DNA of 64,000 nt from the NCBI RefSeq assembly GCF_029892425.1, contig NZ_JARXWB010000006.1, positions 1 to 64,000 of the forward strand, given 5' to 3'. Within the stretch, counting starts at the first letter, position 1; the number at the start of each line of letters is the position of its first letter. This document shows, piece by piece, positions 31,229 through 40,615 of the stretch. The stretch is from Bradyrhizobium sp. BR13661 (lineage in GTDB: Bacteria; Pseudomonadota; Alphaproteobacteria; Rhizobiales; Xanthobacteraceae). A program made the translations under genes and the position numbers. A model generated the notes under the pieces. The model was not told where the DNA came from. It was given only the letters and a program-made list of their open reading frames with translations, and searched no databases.

Positions 31229-34200
31229 ATGATTCTTGTCCGTTCCAGAGCTCTTCTCGGCGTCTCCGTCCTCGCGCTTGTCGCCGCAGGGGCCGTCAGT
31301 TCCGCGTTCGCCGCCTGCAATCCGACCGGCACCAACCAGACGTGCACCAATTCGACCACTCTCGACGGCGGCGCCAACAGGGCGATCTACGATTCGGGAA
31401 ACCTGAACCTCACCAATACCTCGACGGGGGTGATCAAGAGCACCGTCGTGCTGTCGACGGTGGTTACCGCCGGTACCCTGACGCTCGACAACGCCGGCTC
31501 GATTTACAACACAACTGCAAATGCCGGCGCCATATCCGCGAGCGGCGGCGCGACAGTGACCAACCGCGTGACAGGGATAATCGAGGGCAAAGCTAGCGGG
31601 GGCGGTGTAGGCCTCAACGTCGGGGTCCTGGGCGTTGGCACGCTCCGACTGGAAAACTACGGATTGATCCACGGCGACACCGCCATACACACCGGCGACG
31701 GCACGATCAACAACCATGTCGGCGCGACCATCGTGGGCGCATCTCAAGGCGTTCTGACCGACGGTACGAACTCGACCATCAACAATGACGGCAACATCTT
31801 TACGAATGCCACCGGCGGGCAGGCGATCTACCTTACTAGCGGCGGGACGGTGAACACCTTCCAGGGGAGCCTGACCCAGGCCGACAACGGGACCGCCATC
31901 TATGGCTACAGCGAAACGAAAAAGGTCGCCATCGACAATGCCGGGCAAGTCTACACGGTGAATGGTGGCGACGCGATCGTGCTCAATGCGGCCGGGTCCA
32001 CCGTCGTCAACGAAGCGACCGGCACGATCTCGGGCCGCGCACGGGCCATCGTCACGAGCGGCGGTGTGATCACCAACAGCGGGACGATCCGGGGCGGCAC
32101 CGGCCCGGCCATCGACGATCTGACGTCGGTCAGCCTCGTCAACACCGCGACCGGTATCATCAACAGCAACAGTACGGCCAGCGTGATCCATGCCTTTTCG
32201 AACGTCACGCTCGACAATGCGGGGCAGATCAGCGGCACTGGAGCTGGCGCAGACGCGGTCGTGGCAGGAACGGGAACCGCCACGGTGGTCAATCGCGCCA
32301 GCGGCACGATCGTCGGCAACGACGCCGGCGTCCTCGCTTCCGCTGCGTTGAAGCTGGATAATTATGGCTCCATCGCCGGCGGCACCTTCGGGGCCACTGG
32401 CAATACTGGCAGCGTTGTAAACAACTATGCGTCGGGACAGATCAACGGCGGCAACTACGGCGTCTGGCTCATCGGCGGTGGCGGAATGGTGCACAACCAG
32501 GGCACTGTTACCACATCCGCAGGTGGCGGCGCCGGCGTCGGTGTCCGCATTTCTGGCGGCGGCGGGTCTCTCGTCAACGACGCGGGTGCGACGGTCTCCG
32601 GTGGGGATACCGGCTTCTTGGCCAACATGTCGGGCGCGGTCGTCGCAAATGCCGGCACCATCAGAGGGAGCACCACTGCGGGCGTTCAGTTCGTTCTGGG
32701 CGGCGGCACCCTGACCAATTCCAGCGGCGGCCTGATCTCCGGTGGAGACTGGGGCGTTTTCTCCGGCCAAGCCGCGCCCTCGACGATCGACAATTTCGGT
32801 ACGATCAAGGCCACCTCGATCGTCGGTCTTGGAGTCCAGCTGAATGCGGTGGGCGACAGGGTCACCAACCACGCCGGGGCGACGATCAGCGGCGCGCAAT
32901 TCGGGATCGGGGTGACGGGTAACGGCAGCACGATCAGCAATGCAGGCGTGATCAGCGGCGGGGCGGGCGGATCGGCGATCTCTTACGATCCCAACACCAC
33001 CGGTCACACGCTGAACATCAATCCCGGCGCAAGCTTCGTGGGCGGCATCGACTGGAGCAAGGACACCGGCAACACCACCACTTTCGGTCTCGGCAGCTAC
33101 ACCGTCGGCGTCAAGAACTACAAGCTCGGTCAGAACACCACCAATATCAACAAGGCCTTCCAGGTCCTGACGACCACGCTGGATGCCAACGGCACCGGCA
33201 ACCTCGTCGTCACCGACACCGGAAGCGCCAGCCTGCTCGGTGCCCTGCCGGGCGCGGTCATCTCCTCCACCATGGCCGTCATCGACGATGTGCTCGACAT
33301 GGACATCGAGCGGCCGGACGCGCATCGCCTCCCGAAGCCCGGCACCTACGGACCGCTCGCCTATGCCGACAGCATGGCGGCCAAAGCCAAGCTGCCCGCG
33401 GCCATCCTCATCAACGAGAACACCGCCATCGATGCCTTCGGCAACCTTGTCTGGATGCGCGCCGGCGGCGGCGTCTCCGATCGCGCCTCCACCGCGACCC
33501 GCGTCGGCGACAACACCCGCGCCGGCACGCTGACGCTCGGACTCGACCGCATCGTCAACGACTGGCGGCTCGGCTTCTTCCTCGGCGGCGGCGCGGCGTC
33601 GTCCTCCCTCAGCAGCAATGCGGGCAAGGTGCAGTCCGATCTCGGCTATGGCGGCGTCTACGCGCGGCATGACTTCGGCGCGCTGACATTCGACAGCGCT
33701 CTCCTCGTCGGCGGGCTCTCGGCCAAGACCGATCGCAGCGTCACCGGTGTTGCCGGCATGGAGACGGCTTCGGGCACCGACCGCGGCTGGTTCATCGCGC
33801 CCGAGGTCGCGCTCTCCACCCGCTACGTCATCAATCCGGAATGGTCGCTGACCCCGAAGCTGTCGGTGCATTACGCGCATGCGGGCTTTGGAGCCTATTC
33901 GGAAAGCGGATCGAGCCAGAACGCGGCGTACGGCGCACATGCCGCCGATGGCTTCGTGGAAAGGGCGGAGCTGAAGCTGACTAGGCACAGCGTCAACGCC
34001 AACGGCCTGTCCAACAAGATCTGGCTCACCGGCGCCGTCTTCGACACCCAGACCCTCGGCAAGGGGATCTTCCGCGCCGACATCCTCGGCAACGACCTGA
34101 CCATCGATCCGAACCTGCCGCGCTCGGCGCTGGGCGCATCGATCGGCCTCGGTGCGGAGGCACAGCTCTCGCGCGCGGCAAGCGTCTACGGCACCGTGAC

Positions 34201-34267
34201 GGGAACGGCAGCCGACGACCACACCAAGGCACTCACCGTCAGAGGCGGCGTGAAGGTGGGGTTCTGA
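31229..34267 (+). CDS. Type V autotransporter (outer-membrane beta-barrel with repetitive passenger)
   Basis: 1012 residues from the ATG at 31229 (GGAG eight bases upstream). A signal peptide (MILVRSRALLGVSVLALVAA, then SSAFA) leads to a passenger of about 650 residues made of short Gly/Thr/Asn repeats of the type GTI-x-N-x-GTI, the pattern of a beta-helix adhesin. The last 270 residues (from about NENTAIDAFGNLVWMRAGGG) form the autotransporter barrel, ending in VRGGVKVGF with the terminal aromatic residue. It exports its own passenger across the outer membrane. The frame upstream to 31001 is unlikely to be translated. IalB follows directly. Confidence 0.93.
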   Translation: MILVRSRALLGVSVLALVAAGAVSSAFAACNPTGTNQTCTNSTTLDGGANRAIYDSGNLNLTNTSTGVIKSTVVLSTVVTAGTLTLDNAGSIYNTTANAGAISASGGATVTNRVTGIIEGKASGGGVGLNVGVLGVGTLRLENYGLIHGDTAIHTGDGTINNHVGATIVGASQGVLTDGTNSTINNDGNIFTNATGGQAIYLTSGGTVNTFQGSLTQADNGTAIYGYSETKKVAIDNAGQVYTVNGGDAIVLNAAGSTVVNEATGTISGRARAIVTSGGVITNSGTIRGGTGPAIDDLTSVSLVNTATGIINSNSTASVIHAFSNVTLDNAGQISGTGAGADAVVAGTGTATVVNRASGTIVGNDAGVLASAALKLDNYGSIAGGTFGATGNTGSVVNNYASGQINGGNYGVWLIGGGGMVHNQGTVTTSAGGGAGVGVRISGGGGSLVNDAGATVSGGDTGFLANMSGAVVANAGTIRGSTTAGVQFVLGGGTLTNSSGGLISGGDWGVFSGQAAPSTIDNFGTIKATSIVGLGVQLNAVGDRVTNHAGATISGAQFGIGVTGNGSTISNAGVISGGAGGSAISYDPNTTGHTLNINPGASFVGGIDWSKDTGNTTTFGLGSYTVGVKNYKLGQNTTNINKAFQVLTTTLDANGTGNLVVTDTGSASLLGALPGAVISSTMAVIDDVLDMDIERPDAHRLPKPGTYGPLAYADSMAAKAKLPAAILINENTAIDAFGNLVWMRAGGGVSDRASTATRVGDNTRAGTLTLGLDRIVNDWRLGFFLGGGAASSSLSSNAGKVQSDLGYGGVYARHDFGALTFDSALLVGGLSAKTDRSVTGVAGMETASGTDRGWFIAPEVALSTRYVINPEWSLTPKLSVHYAHAGFGAYSESGSSQNAAYGAHAADGFVERAELKLTRHSVNANGLSNKIWLTGAVFDTQTLGKGIFRADILGNDLTIDPNLPRSALGASIGLGAEAQLSRAASVYGTVTGTAADDHTKALTVRGGVKVGF

Positions 34268-34269
34268 CC

Positions 34270-34926
34270 ATGCCGGACGATCGCTCCTTCCGCAGGGTGG
34301 ATGGGTTGGACCGGATCAGGTCTAATCGTGCAGCGAGGATCGCCTGGGCAATTTCGGCGGGGGTTGGGCTCGCCATCATCGTGCTCGTCAGCAATGACGG
34401 CCTGATGGAGATCGCTGGCGCGCAAACCGTCAAGCCGAAGCAGACAGCGGCGGTGCCAGCAGTGCCATCGAACGTCGAGGAAACCTATGATGCCTGGAGG
34501 GTGGTTTGCCGCCAGGTGACGCCGAAGGACGCGGAAGGGCCACCGGCCGCCCAACGGCAGTGCTCGGTCGTGCAGCAGCAATACGACGAAAGCTCCAAGC
34601 AGCGCGTCTTGGCGATTGAATTCCAGCAGCCGACGCCGGACAAGCTGGATGGTGTTGCCGTTTTGCCCTTTGGCTTGGCCTTGGAGCGCGGCGTGACATT
34701 GCAGATCGATTCGACGCCGCTGGTGGTGACCGCGCGGTATCGAACTTGCCTGCCGGCGGGTTGCCTCGTGCCCCTGAGCCTGGACTCAAAGCTGATTGCA
34801 GCGTTCCGGAAGGGACAGACTTTGGTTCTGACGCTGGATGCCGACGATGGAAAAAGCCTGAACCTCAAGGTTCCACTCAAAGGGCTCGTCCCGGCGATCG
34901 ATCGCGCAATAGCACTTGGACGGTAA
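34270..34926 (+). CDS. Invasion-associated locus B (IalB)-like protein
   Basis: 218 residues. After an N-terminal membrane anchor or signal (RIAWAISAGVGLAIIVLVS), the IalB domain shows YDAWRVVC, VLPFGLALERGVTLQID and YRTCLPAGCLVPL, with the family's paired cysteines. IalB proteins are periplasmic or surface proteins linked to host interaction in Bartonella and are common in rhizobia. It begins two bases after the autotransporter stop, so the two are one operon. Confidence 0.92.
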   Translation: MPDDRSFRRVDGLDRIRSNRAARIAWAISAGVGLAIIVLVSNDGLMEIAGAQTVKPKQTAAVPAVPSNVEETYDAWRVVCRQVTPKDAEGPPAAQRQCSVVQQQYDESSKQRVLAIEFQQPTPDKLDGVAVLPFGLALERGVTLQIDSTPLVVTARYRTCLPAGCLVPLSLDSKLIAAFRKGQTLVLTLDADDGKSLNLKVPLKGLVPAIDRAIALGR

Positions 34927-34986
34927 TCCATCGTGATCCTTGATCAGCGATTGGGATCGTGTTCCGCAGGCGGTAGCCCCGCGATT

Positions 34987-36147
34987 TCAGGCCTTGATCG
35001 GCGGCGAGAACGCGGCCACGAGCCGCACCAAATCGGGTTGGCGCTTGGTATCGGTCTTGGCGAAGATCTTGCTGAGGTGCGTCTTGACGGTCGTTTCGGC
35101 GACGTCGAGGCTTCTGGCCACATCGGGCACGCCGCCGATGTCGACGATGGCGAGCAGGACGCGCAGCTCGGTCGGCGTCAGCTTGAAGATCCGTTGGATC
35201 AGCTCTGTTCCAGGGATCGGGTCGAGAGAGGCGCGGCTGACAAACAGCGCGACCGATGCCTCGAACGCGTTGCCGATCACCATGCGCAGGCCCGCCGTCA
35301 GGGGCAGGAAGTGCCCGACATAGTGCGTGCCGTCGGCAGCGCGAAGAACGACCGCGGTGCTCTCGCCGGGCGTCGTTCTGCCACCAGGGGCCGATGCAGC
35401 CAGCGCTTGTTGAAACGTGCGATTGACCCTCGGATCGACGGTAACAACCCGCCCCTGCATCGAGCGCAGGACGTTGTTCTGGTCGAGGATGTCGCGGCCA
35501 CTCGCATTGGCATGCAGGATATGGCCCCTCGGGTCGAGCAGGAACAGCGCCGTCCTGAGCGCTTCGATTGCCTGGATCGAACTCGCGGCGACCGCACCCT
35601 CATGTCGGAGTTTCTGGTTGATGGCGATAGCTCGCCGCAGGTGAGGAACGAGCCGGGACATCGCATCGCGCATCGCACCGTCGACCAGGCTCCCGGCCTT
35701 CGACACGGAAATATGGGAAATCGATGTGGCAGATCTTGTGAGGAGTACATTGACGCCATCCTCCAGTCCCTGGGGACGGGCCCATTCGCGATAAAATCTG
35801 CTGCTTCGAAAGTGGTCGATCGGCGCCCAGTCCTCGGCGGTGAGGACCTGGCCAATCTCCGCGTATCGCACGGTGCGTGCCGGATCGATCGACCCGTAGT
35901 TCTCGATGTAGGACTGCACGAAAGGAGCCGCGAAGCCGATCCCTTGTGCGAACTCGATCTCGCCCGTCGGCCGGAACGACACCAGGCCACCGGCCCGTCC
36001 CCCGGTAAACGTCACAACCCGATCGAGCACTTCGTTCCACCGGCTGTCGTCCAGCGCCGCATCGTAGATGCTCGTTACGATCGAGAGCAGCTTGTTGTCC
36101 GTATCCATCAGCTCATTCACAAGCCGTGCGACTTCACGCATCGGCAT
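34987..36147 (-). CDS. LuxR-type regulator, tandem copy A
   Basis: 386 residues. The N-terminal half has SIYDAALDDSRWNEVLDRVVTFTGG, as in PAS-like sensor regions; the middle has a PAS-like ALFLLDPRGHILHAN. The C-terminal helix-turn-helix is LTPTELRVLLAIVDIGG, then VAETTVKTHLSKIFAKT. A better spaced ATG at 36141 exists with GGCAGG before it. It converges on the IalB gene. It is a close paralogue of the next gene upstream, with identical length. Confidence 0.92.
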   Translation of the reverse strand: MPMREVARLVNELMDTDNKLLSIVTSIYDAALDDSRWNEVLDRVVTFTGGRAGGLVSFRPTGEIEFAQGIGFAAPFVQSYIENYGSIDPARTVRYAEIGQVLTAEDWAPIDHFRSSRFYREWARPQGLEDGVNVLLTRSATSISHISVSKAGSLVDGAMRDAMSRLVPHLRRAIAINQKLRHEGAVAASSIQAIEALRTALFLLDPRGHILHANASGRDILDQNNVLRSMQGRVVTVDPRVNRTFQQALAASAPGGRTTPGESTAVVLRAADGTHYVGHFLPLTAGLRMVIGNAFEASVALFVSRASLDPIPGTELIQRIFKLTPTELRVLLAIVDIGGVPDVARSLDVAETTVKTHLSKIFAKTDTKRQPDLVRLVAAFSPPIKA

Positions 36148-36315
36148 CCTGCCGCACCGGGCGTTGGCGATTCAAGTGAGTTGGTGCACATTCGAGCGTG
36201 GCTCATCAAGCTCCGATTGGTTCAAACGGAAAGCCCTGCTCGGTCAAAAAAACTGAGCTTACCCCCTTTGGCTTGCTTGATCCGCGATCGCAAGCGCCGG
36301 CGACAGTCACGCGGG

Positions 36316-37476
36316 TCACGTCTTGACCGGTGGCGAGAACGCGGCCACGAGCCGCACCAGGTCGATTTGGCGCTTGGTGTCGGTCTTGGCGAAGATTTTG
36401 CTGAGGTGTGTCTTGACGGTCGTTTCGGCGACGTCGAGGCTCCTGGCCACATCGGGCACGCCGCCGATGTCGACGACGGCGAGCAGGACCCGCAGCTCGG
36501 TCGGCGTCAGCTTGAAGATCCGTTGGATCAGCTCTGTTCCAGGGATCGCGTCGAGAGAGGCGTGGCTGACAAACAGCGCGACCGATGCCTCGAACGCGTT
36601 GCCGATCAGCCTCCGTCGGCCCGCGGTCAGGGGCAGGGCGTGCCCGACATAGCGTGTGCCGTTGGCTGCTGGAATAACGATCGCGGAACTCTCGCCCGCC
36701 GTCGCTCCGCCGCCGAGGGCCGATGCAGCCAGCGTCTGTTGGAGCGTCCGGTTGACCCGCGGATCGACGGCAACGAGCCGTCCATGGACCGAACGCAGGA
36801 CGTCGTTCTGATCGAGGAAGTCTCGTCCGCTTGCATTGGCATGCAGGACATGACCCTGCGGATCGAGCAAGAGCAGCGCCGTTTTCAGCGCCTCGAGCGC
36901 CTGGACCGAACTCGCGGCGATCGAGCCCTGATGCAGCAATTCTTGATTGATTGCGATCGCTCGCCGCAGGTGAGGAGCGAGTTGGGACAACGCAACACGC
37001 ATAGCGCTGTCGACCAAGCCCCCGGCCGCCATCACGGAAACGTAGGAGATCATGGTGGCGGATTTTGTGAGGAGCACATTGGCGCCGTCCTCGAGGCCCT
37101 GAGGATGGGCCCATTCACGATAGAACCTGCTGCTTCGGAATTCGTCGATGGGAGTCCAGTCCGCGGCGCTGTAGACCCGGCCGATCTCCGAGTATCGTAT
37201 GTTGCGCGACGGATCGATCGACTCGTAGCCTTCGATGTAGGATTGCACGAAGGGAGCTTCGACGCCGACGGCATGCGCGATCTCGATCTCGCCGGTCCGC
37301 CGGCACGACACCAAGCCGCCGGCCTGCCCGCCGGCATACGCGACGACGCGATCGAGGACTTCGTTCCACTGGCTTTCGTCCAGCGACGCATCGTAGATGG
37401 ATGCCACGAGCGAAAGCAGCTTGTCGTTCATATCCATCAGTTGGCCCCAGGGTCGTGCGACTTCAAGCATCTGCAT
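36316..37476 (-). CDS. LuxR-type regulator, tandem copy B
   Basis: 386 residues, colinear with copy A from first to last residue with only substitutions (for example DNKLLSIVTSIYDAAL against NDKLLSLVASIYDASL); the helix-turn-helix is almost unchanged while the sensing half varies more. The DNA upstream also matches copy A's upstream DNA (GTGAGTTGG-GCACA and GGTTCAAAC are shared), so the duplicated unit included the promoter. The two may respond to different ligands but bind similar sites. Confidence 0.92.
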   Translation of the reverse strand: MQMLEVARPWGQLMDMNDKLLSLVASIYDASLDESQWNEVLDRVVAYAGGQAGGLVSCRRTGEIEIAHAVGVEAPFVQSYIEGYESIDPSRNIRYSEIGRVYSAADWTPIDEFRSSRFYREWAHPQGLEDGANVLLTKSATMISYVSVMAAGGLVDSAMRVALSQLAPHLRRAIAINQELLHQGSIAASSVQALEALKTALLLLDPQGHVLHANASGRDFLDQNDVLRSVHGRLVAVDPRVNRTLQQTLAASALGGGATAGESSAIVIPAANGTRYVGHALPLTAGRRRLIGNAFEASVALFVSHASLDAIPGTELIQRIFKLTPTELRVLLAVVDIGGVPDVARSLDVAETTVKTHLSKIFAKTDTKRQIDLVRLVAAFSPPVKT

Positions 37477-37846
37477 TCTGCCGGATTGGGCGCGGGATCA
37501 ATGTGAGTTGGGGCACAGTCGATGTGACTCATGATGCCCCGATAGGTTCAAACTGGAAGCCTCGCCTGATGGAAAAATGGCGCTGCACGGTAGGTTGACA
37601 CCATATTAGGCAGGTAATTAACCCTTTGTTGAGAAGCCCATTTCGAGCACGATGACCAGTTCGCGTATGCGATGAGCACGATCAAGACAGGGCAAGCAGC
37701 AGCCGAGGTTATCTTCGTCCTCGAGGTGTTCGATGAGGGCTCGATAGTGGGAGGGTGTTGCCGCGCATGCCGGATGTTGACGAGTGTAATTTCGGGCCCT
37801 TAGAAGATCCGCCGAAATTGGAGCGGCTCGTGCGCTCTTGTCTGGA
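37477..37846. other. Upstream region of the LuxR copy, no gene recognised
   Basis: The first 100 bases resemble the DNA between the two LuxR genes. An AT-richer block near 37600 (CACCATATTAGGCAGGTAATTAACC) is unlike its surroundings. The open frame 37618-38160 minus has no family support. Confidence 0.4.
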
Positions 37847-38080
37847 ATGATGGCGCCGATGACAAAACTTGGCGAGATGAAACGCAAAGACGTGGTTCGC
37901 GTGCTAAACGAGAGATACTTCCTTCGTCTGTTGCAGCTTGGTCCTTTCGAGCGCCGCGCTCGCGGGTGGCGATTTGGGACGCGTGTCGTCAGCGACCGGA
38001 TCGTTGAACATTTGATTGCCCGCGGCAAGGCGGAAATCGAAGGCAGTTTTCTGCGGCTGAAACGGAAAGAAACGGCGTAG
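37847..38080 (+). CDS. Small basic protein of unknown function (77 aa)
   Basis: The protein contains MKRKDVVRVLNERYFLRLLQ, then GPFERRARGWRFGTRVVSD and a short conserved-looking tail GSFLRLKRK. It is strongly basic and has a predicted helix-loop-helix look, so nucleic-acid binding is conceivable. The ATG at 37847 or the one at 37877 (GGCGAG just upstream) could be used. I do not recognise a family. Confidence 0.55.
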   Translation: MMAPMTKLGEMKRKDVVRVLNERYFLRLLQLGPFERRARGWRFGTRVVSDRIVEHLIARGKAEIEGSFLRLKRKETA

Positions 38081-38631
38081 CGGACGTTGCCGGCCGTCGC
38101 GACGCGGGATTGATCGTCCGCTGGCCTGCCTGGCGAGCCGCGGGCGCCAAAGAGTTTCAATGAGCCTTGACCAGACCCGGACCGATGCGAGGTAGATCAG
38201 GTCCGAGTGGTTGTTCGCTTTTACCCTTAGTCTTTGGCGTAAAGGTCCAAGCCGCGCCGCTAGCCAATCCAAGGCCTTCGACTGCCGCGTGTGCCGAGTG
38301 GTCAGCGGCACTCGCCATCTCTTGCGTGCGCTCCCTTGCAAACAGCAAAAAGTCCACTGCGCTGTTCGTGGGGCTTGGAGGCCAGTTGTTCACCAGGGCG
38401 ATCCGGGTGATGCGCCCGCGCGGTTGCTTTACGTCCGGCCCACGACACCGATGAGGAGGCTTGACGCATCGCGACGGGACGCGACGACTGTCCCCCGAAC
38501 GTATGAGGCGATCATAGGTCCGGCCCTGTATATCGAGCTCCGCTTTGGCGAGAGCGAGCAAGTGGCCGGCTGACGGTATGCCGACAGACCACGGCTGATC
38601 GACTCGCAGTAAAACAGGAAGGAATTGTCGT
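38081..38631. other. Intergenic stretch without a recognisable gene
   Basis: Overlapping open frames on both strands lack ribosome binding sites and family motifs. The last bases hold the AGGAAGGA ribosome binding site for the next gene. Nothing else seen. Confidence 0.45.
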
Positions 38632-39189
38632 ATGACGTTGCGTCGACGAACCACGTCCATTGTCGCACTGGTATCCCATCGAGTCCCTTTGATTCTATTC
38701 ATCCTGTGCGGAATTGCGGGAGCGGCGGAGCGCGCTGATACGATCGGCGGACTCAGTGAGATACCGGGTGCGGGACTCCATGCCGAGGGAGCCCAGATCT
38801 ATGAATGTCAGCCAGGCTCCGCAGGCAAGCTCGAATGGCAAGCCCGCGAACCCGTTGCGACGTTGATGGACGGTGACAATTCGGTCGGGCGGCACTACGC
38901 GGCGCTACACTGGGCGTCAGTCGATCCCCGCACACTTGTCTGGGAGCATAAGGACGGTAGTTCGGTGAAAGCCAAGATAGTTGCCAGTGCTCCGGGGCAA
39001 ACCGCCGACGATCTGCCCTGGCTCACGCTCCAGGTCGTCACCCAGTTGGCGGATGGAGTGCTTTACGGTGCAACCAACGTCCAGCGGATCAATACGCGCG
39101 GCGGGATGGCAGGCGGTGCCTGCAATCGGCCGGGAGCTTTTCGCAGTGTGCCATATTCGGCCGACTACGTATTCCAGTACGGAGAATAG
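38632..39189 (+). CDS. Secreted DUF3455-family protein
   Basis: 185 residues. The signal peptide spans HRVPLILFILCGIAGAAERA. The mature part has AEGAQIYECQPGSAGKLEWQ, VGRHYAALHW, LPWLTLQVVTQ, VQRINTRGG and VPYSADYVFQYGE, a pattern I know from DUF3455 proteins. The function is unknown; it should be periplasmic or exported. AGGAAGGA stands eight bases before the ATG. Confidence 0.85.
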   Translation: MTLRRRTTSIVALVSHRVPLILFILCGIAGAAERADTIGGLSEIPGAGLHAEGAQIYECQPGSAGKLEWQAREPVATLMDGDNSVGRHYAALHWASVDPRTLVWEHKDGSSVKAKIVASAPGQTADDLPWLTLQVVTQLADGVLYGATNVQRINTRGGMAGGACNRPGAFRSVPYSADYVFQYGE

Positions 39190-39248
39190 CGGCGCATGGA
39201 CGTGGAGGGCATCACCGGGGTGGATCGTGTTGTAGAGTGAGGTAGGCG

Positions 39249-39491
39249 ATGCATCGTTTCTTTTTCGATCTGTTGATCGGCAATGTCGTGATGCTTGATC
39301 CAGGCGGTATGATTCATGAGCATGTCGGTGCGACCATGTCAGCTGCCGACACGATGGCGCGCCATCTGTTCGTGTGGCGGGCGGAACTGCGCGATCGTGA
39401 CGCGTGGATTCGCGTCAGGGATGGTCGCGGACGGGAGATCTATCGCGCTGCAGTTTGGTCGGAATCGACTGACCGGGAGGGCTGCGACTAG
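39249..39491 (+). CDS. Small DUF6894-like protein
   Basis: 80 residues starting MHRFFFDLLIGNVVMLDPGG, the (F/Y)FF-D start of a small family abundant in Bradyrhizobium, and containing DAWIRVRDGRGREIY. The function is unknown. GAGG lies eight bases before the ATG. Confidence 0.75.
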   Translation: MHRFFFDLLIGNVVMLDPGGMIHEHVGATMSAADTMARHLFVWRAELRDRDAWIRVRDGRGREIYRAAVWSESTDREGCD

Positions 39492-40122
39492 CTGGAGCCG
39501 TGTCGCAAGCTTGCCTATGGTCTAGGTAAGACAGGACATATTCGTTCCGATCCGAATCTCCGTCGCTGTTGCCCAAGCCGGACTTGATCTTGACGCTCTA
39601 TCCTGGCGTCGAGGCGTCACATTGGTTGGCGCGTGCACGGAGTTCGCGTCAGATGCCCGCCGAGGTCGAAGCACGATGGTGTCCGACATCCCTCTTGCGC
39701 CTCGCTCTGAGCCCGTTCAGCCCCGGGGGAAACTCTAGCGAGACGCAGCGCCAGCCGGGAGAAAAGTGCCCGGCTGGCGCACCTTCAATCGGGCTCTCCC
39801 GAGACCGCATCAATCACCGAGCGTTCAATGGCCGCTGGGGGGCCGATCCGAATCGTGCCGTCGATGCTTCATCCTTCGCACGACCAGCTAGCGCTGTTGA
39901 CGTGCCTGGTGGGCGCCAAGCGCGGAGATTTGTGGGCTTTATTGGTCGGACATCCTTCGATCGGATGATGCGGCGCGCGTGCGCCCGACTTAAAGACGTG
40001 GTCGAAACAGCTTGTCTCTCCTGCCGAAGATTGATGTGAATAATTTCATAGCAACGATCCGCCAAGCGTTGGCCACCTCGCGACGAGCCGGATCGAGATC
40101 AGAGATGCGCCAGGACGACGTC
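39492..40122. other. Gene-poor stretch with one strong hairpin
   Basis: The frame 39569-40039 is open but has no motif or good start. The notable element is a perfect 12-bp stem-loop at 39748-39780, listed separately. Confidence 0.45.
39748..39780. repeat. Perfect 12-bp inverted repeat (stem-loop)
   Basis: Arms GCGCCAGCCGGG (39748-39759) and CCCGGCTGGCGC (39769-39780) are exactly complementary around a 9-base purine-rich loop AGAAAAGTG. No T-run follows on either strand, so it is not a textbook terminator. It could be a REP-like palindrome, an RNA hairpin, or a protein-binding site. Confidence 0.7.
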
Positions 40123-40378
40123 ATGAAGAAACTCCTGATCGTCGTTTCTCGCGGATGCGGGGGGCGTCATCGCCAGTGTTGTCGATGCGCTGCACGGTTC
40201 GAGGTCGATCGAGGCGCGTCGACAGGTCTTTCGCTATCGCGATCTGCTCACGAATGAAAGTCGCGAACCGACGCGCGACTTTGTCTCAATCCACGACGCA
40301 AAGGATGTTCCAGAAGATGCCGATCGATTTGATGCCGAGCGATGCGGCTTCTGCAGCAGGAGGCTTGAGCAAGGCTAG
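40123..40378 (+). pseudogene. Frameshifted small conserved gene
   Basis: AGGA stands eight bases before an ATG at 40123, but the frame soon becomes Cys/Arg-rich and out of register. In the +1 frame from about 40148 a plausible protein continues: ADAGGVIASVVDALHGSRSIEARR, then QVFRYRDLL, stopping at 40378. The same pattern (AL..-RSIDARR-YRHLI) occurs in the intact protein at 41195. A one-base change near 40147 would restore the frame. A sequencing error cannot be ruled out. Confidence 0.45.
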
Positions 40379-40556
40379 CCTCAATCCGCTCACGATCGCG
40401 GCTGCCGCCCTGCTGATGATCTTGCACTTCGCGAGTGCCTCGTTGCTGGAGCGCTCCCATGCGAAGCTGGCGCAGTCGTTCGTCGACTCGTCTGAAGCCG
40501 AATTGGTCTGTTCCGAGCGCATCGACACGCGTGCGCCGACATTGCCATTCGACTGA
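40305..40556 (+). CDS. Possible small membrane protein
   Basis: 83 residues with one hydrophobic segment (PLTIAAAALLMILHFASASLL) and a short polar tail. It overlaps the end of the frameshifted gene. The starts at 40305 and 40317 have poor ribosome binding sites (AAGG directly before the first). No family recognised, so it may be spurious. Confidence 0.25.
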   Translation: MFQKMPIDLMPSDAASAAGGLSKASLNPLTIAAAALLMILHFASASLLERSHAKLAQSFVDSSEAELVCSERIDTRAPTLPFD

Positions 40557-40615
40557 GCTGAGGATTTGCCTCGGCCGGCTCCCAAGTTGCCGCGGCGTTG
40601 GAGAGTTCTGGCGAG

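Noticed and set aside
31046..34222. 1058-codon open frame on the minus strand opposite the autotransporter
   Set aside because: It is antisense to a gene with a signal peptide and a full barrel, and contains no domain pattern. GC-rich repeats keep the opposite frame open.
34933..37506. 857-codon plus-strand frame across both LuxR genes
   Set aside because: It is the complement of two paralogous genes. Its own near-repeat simply reflects their duplication.
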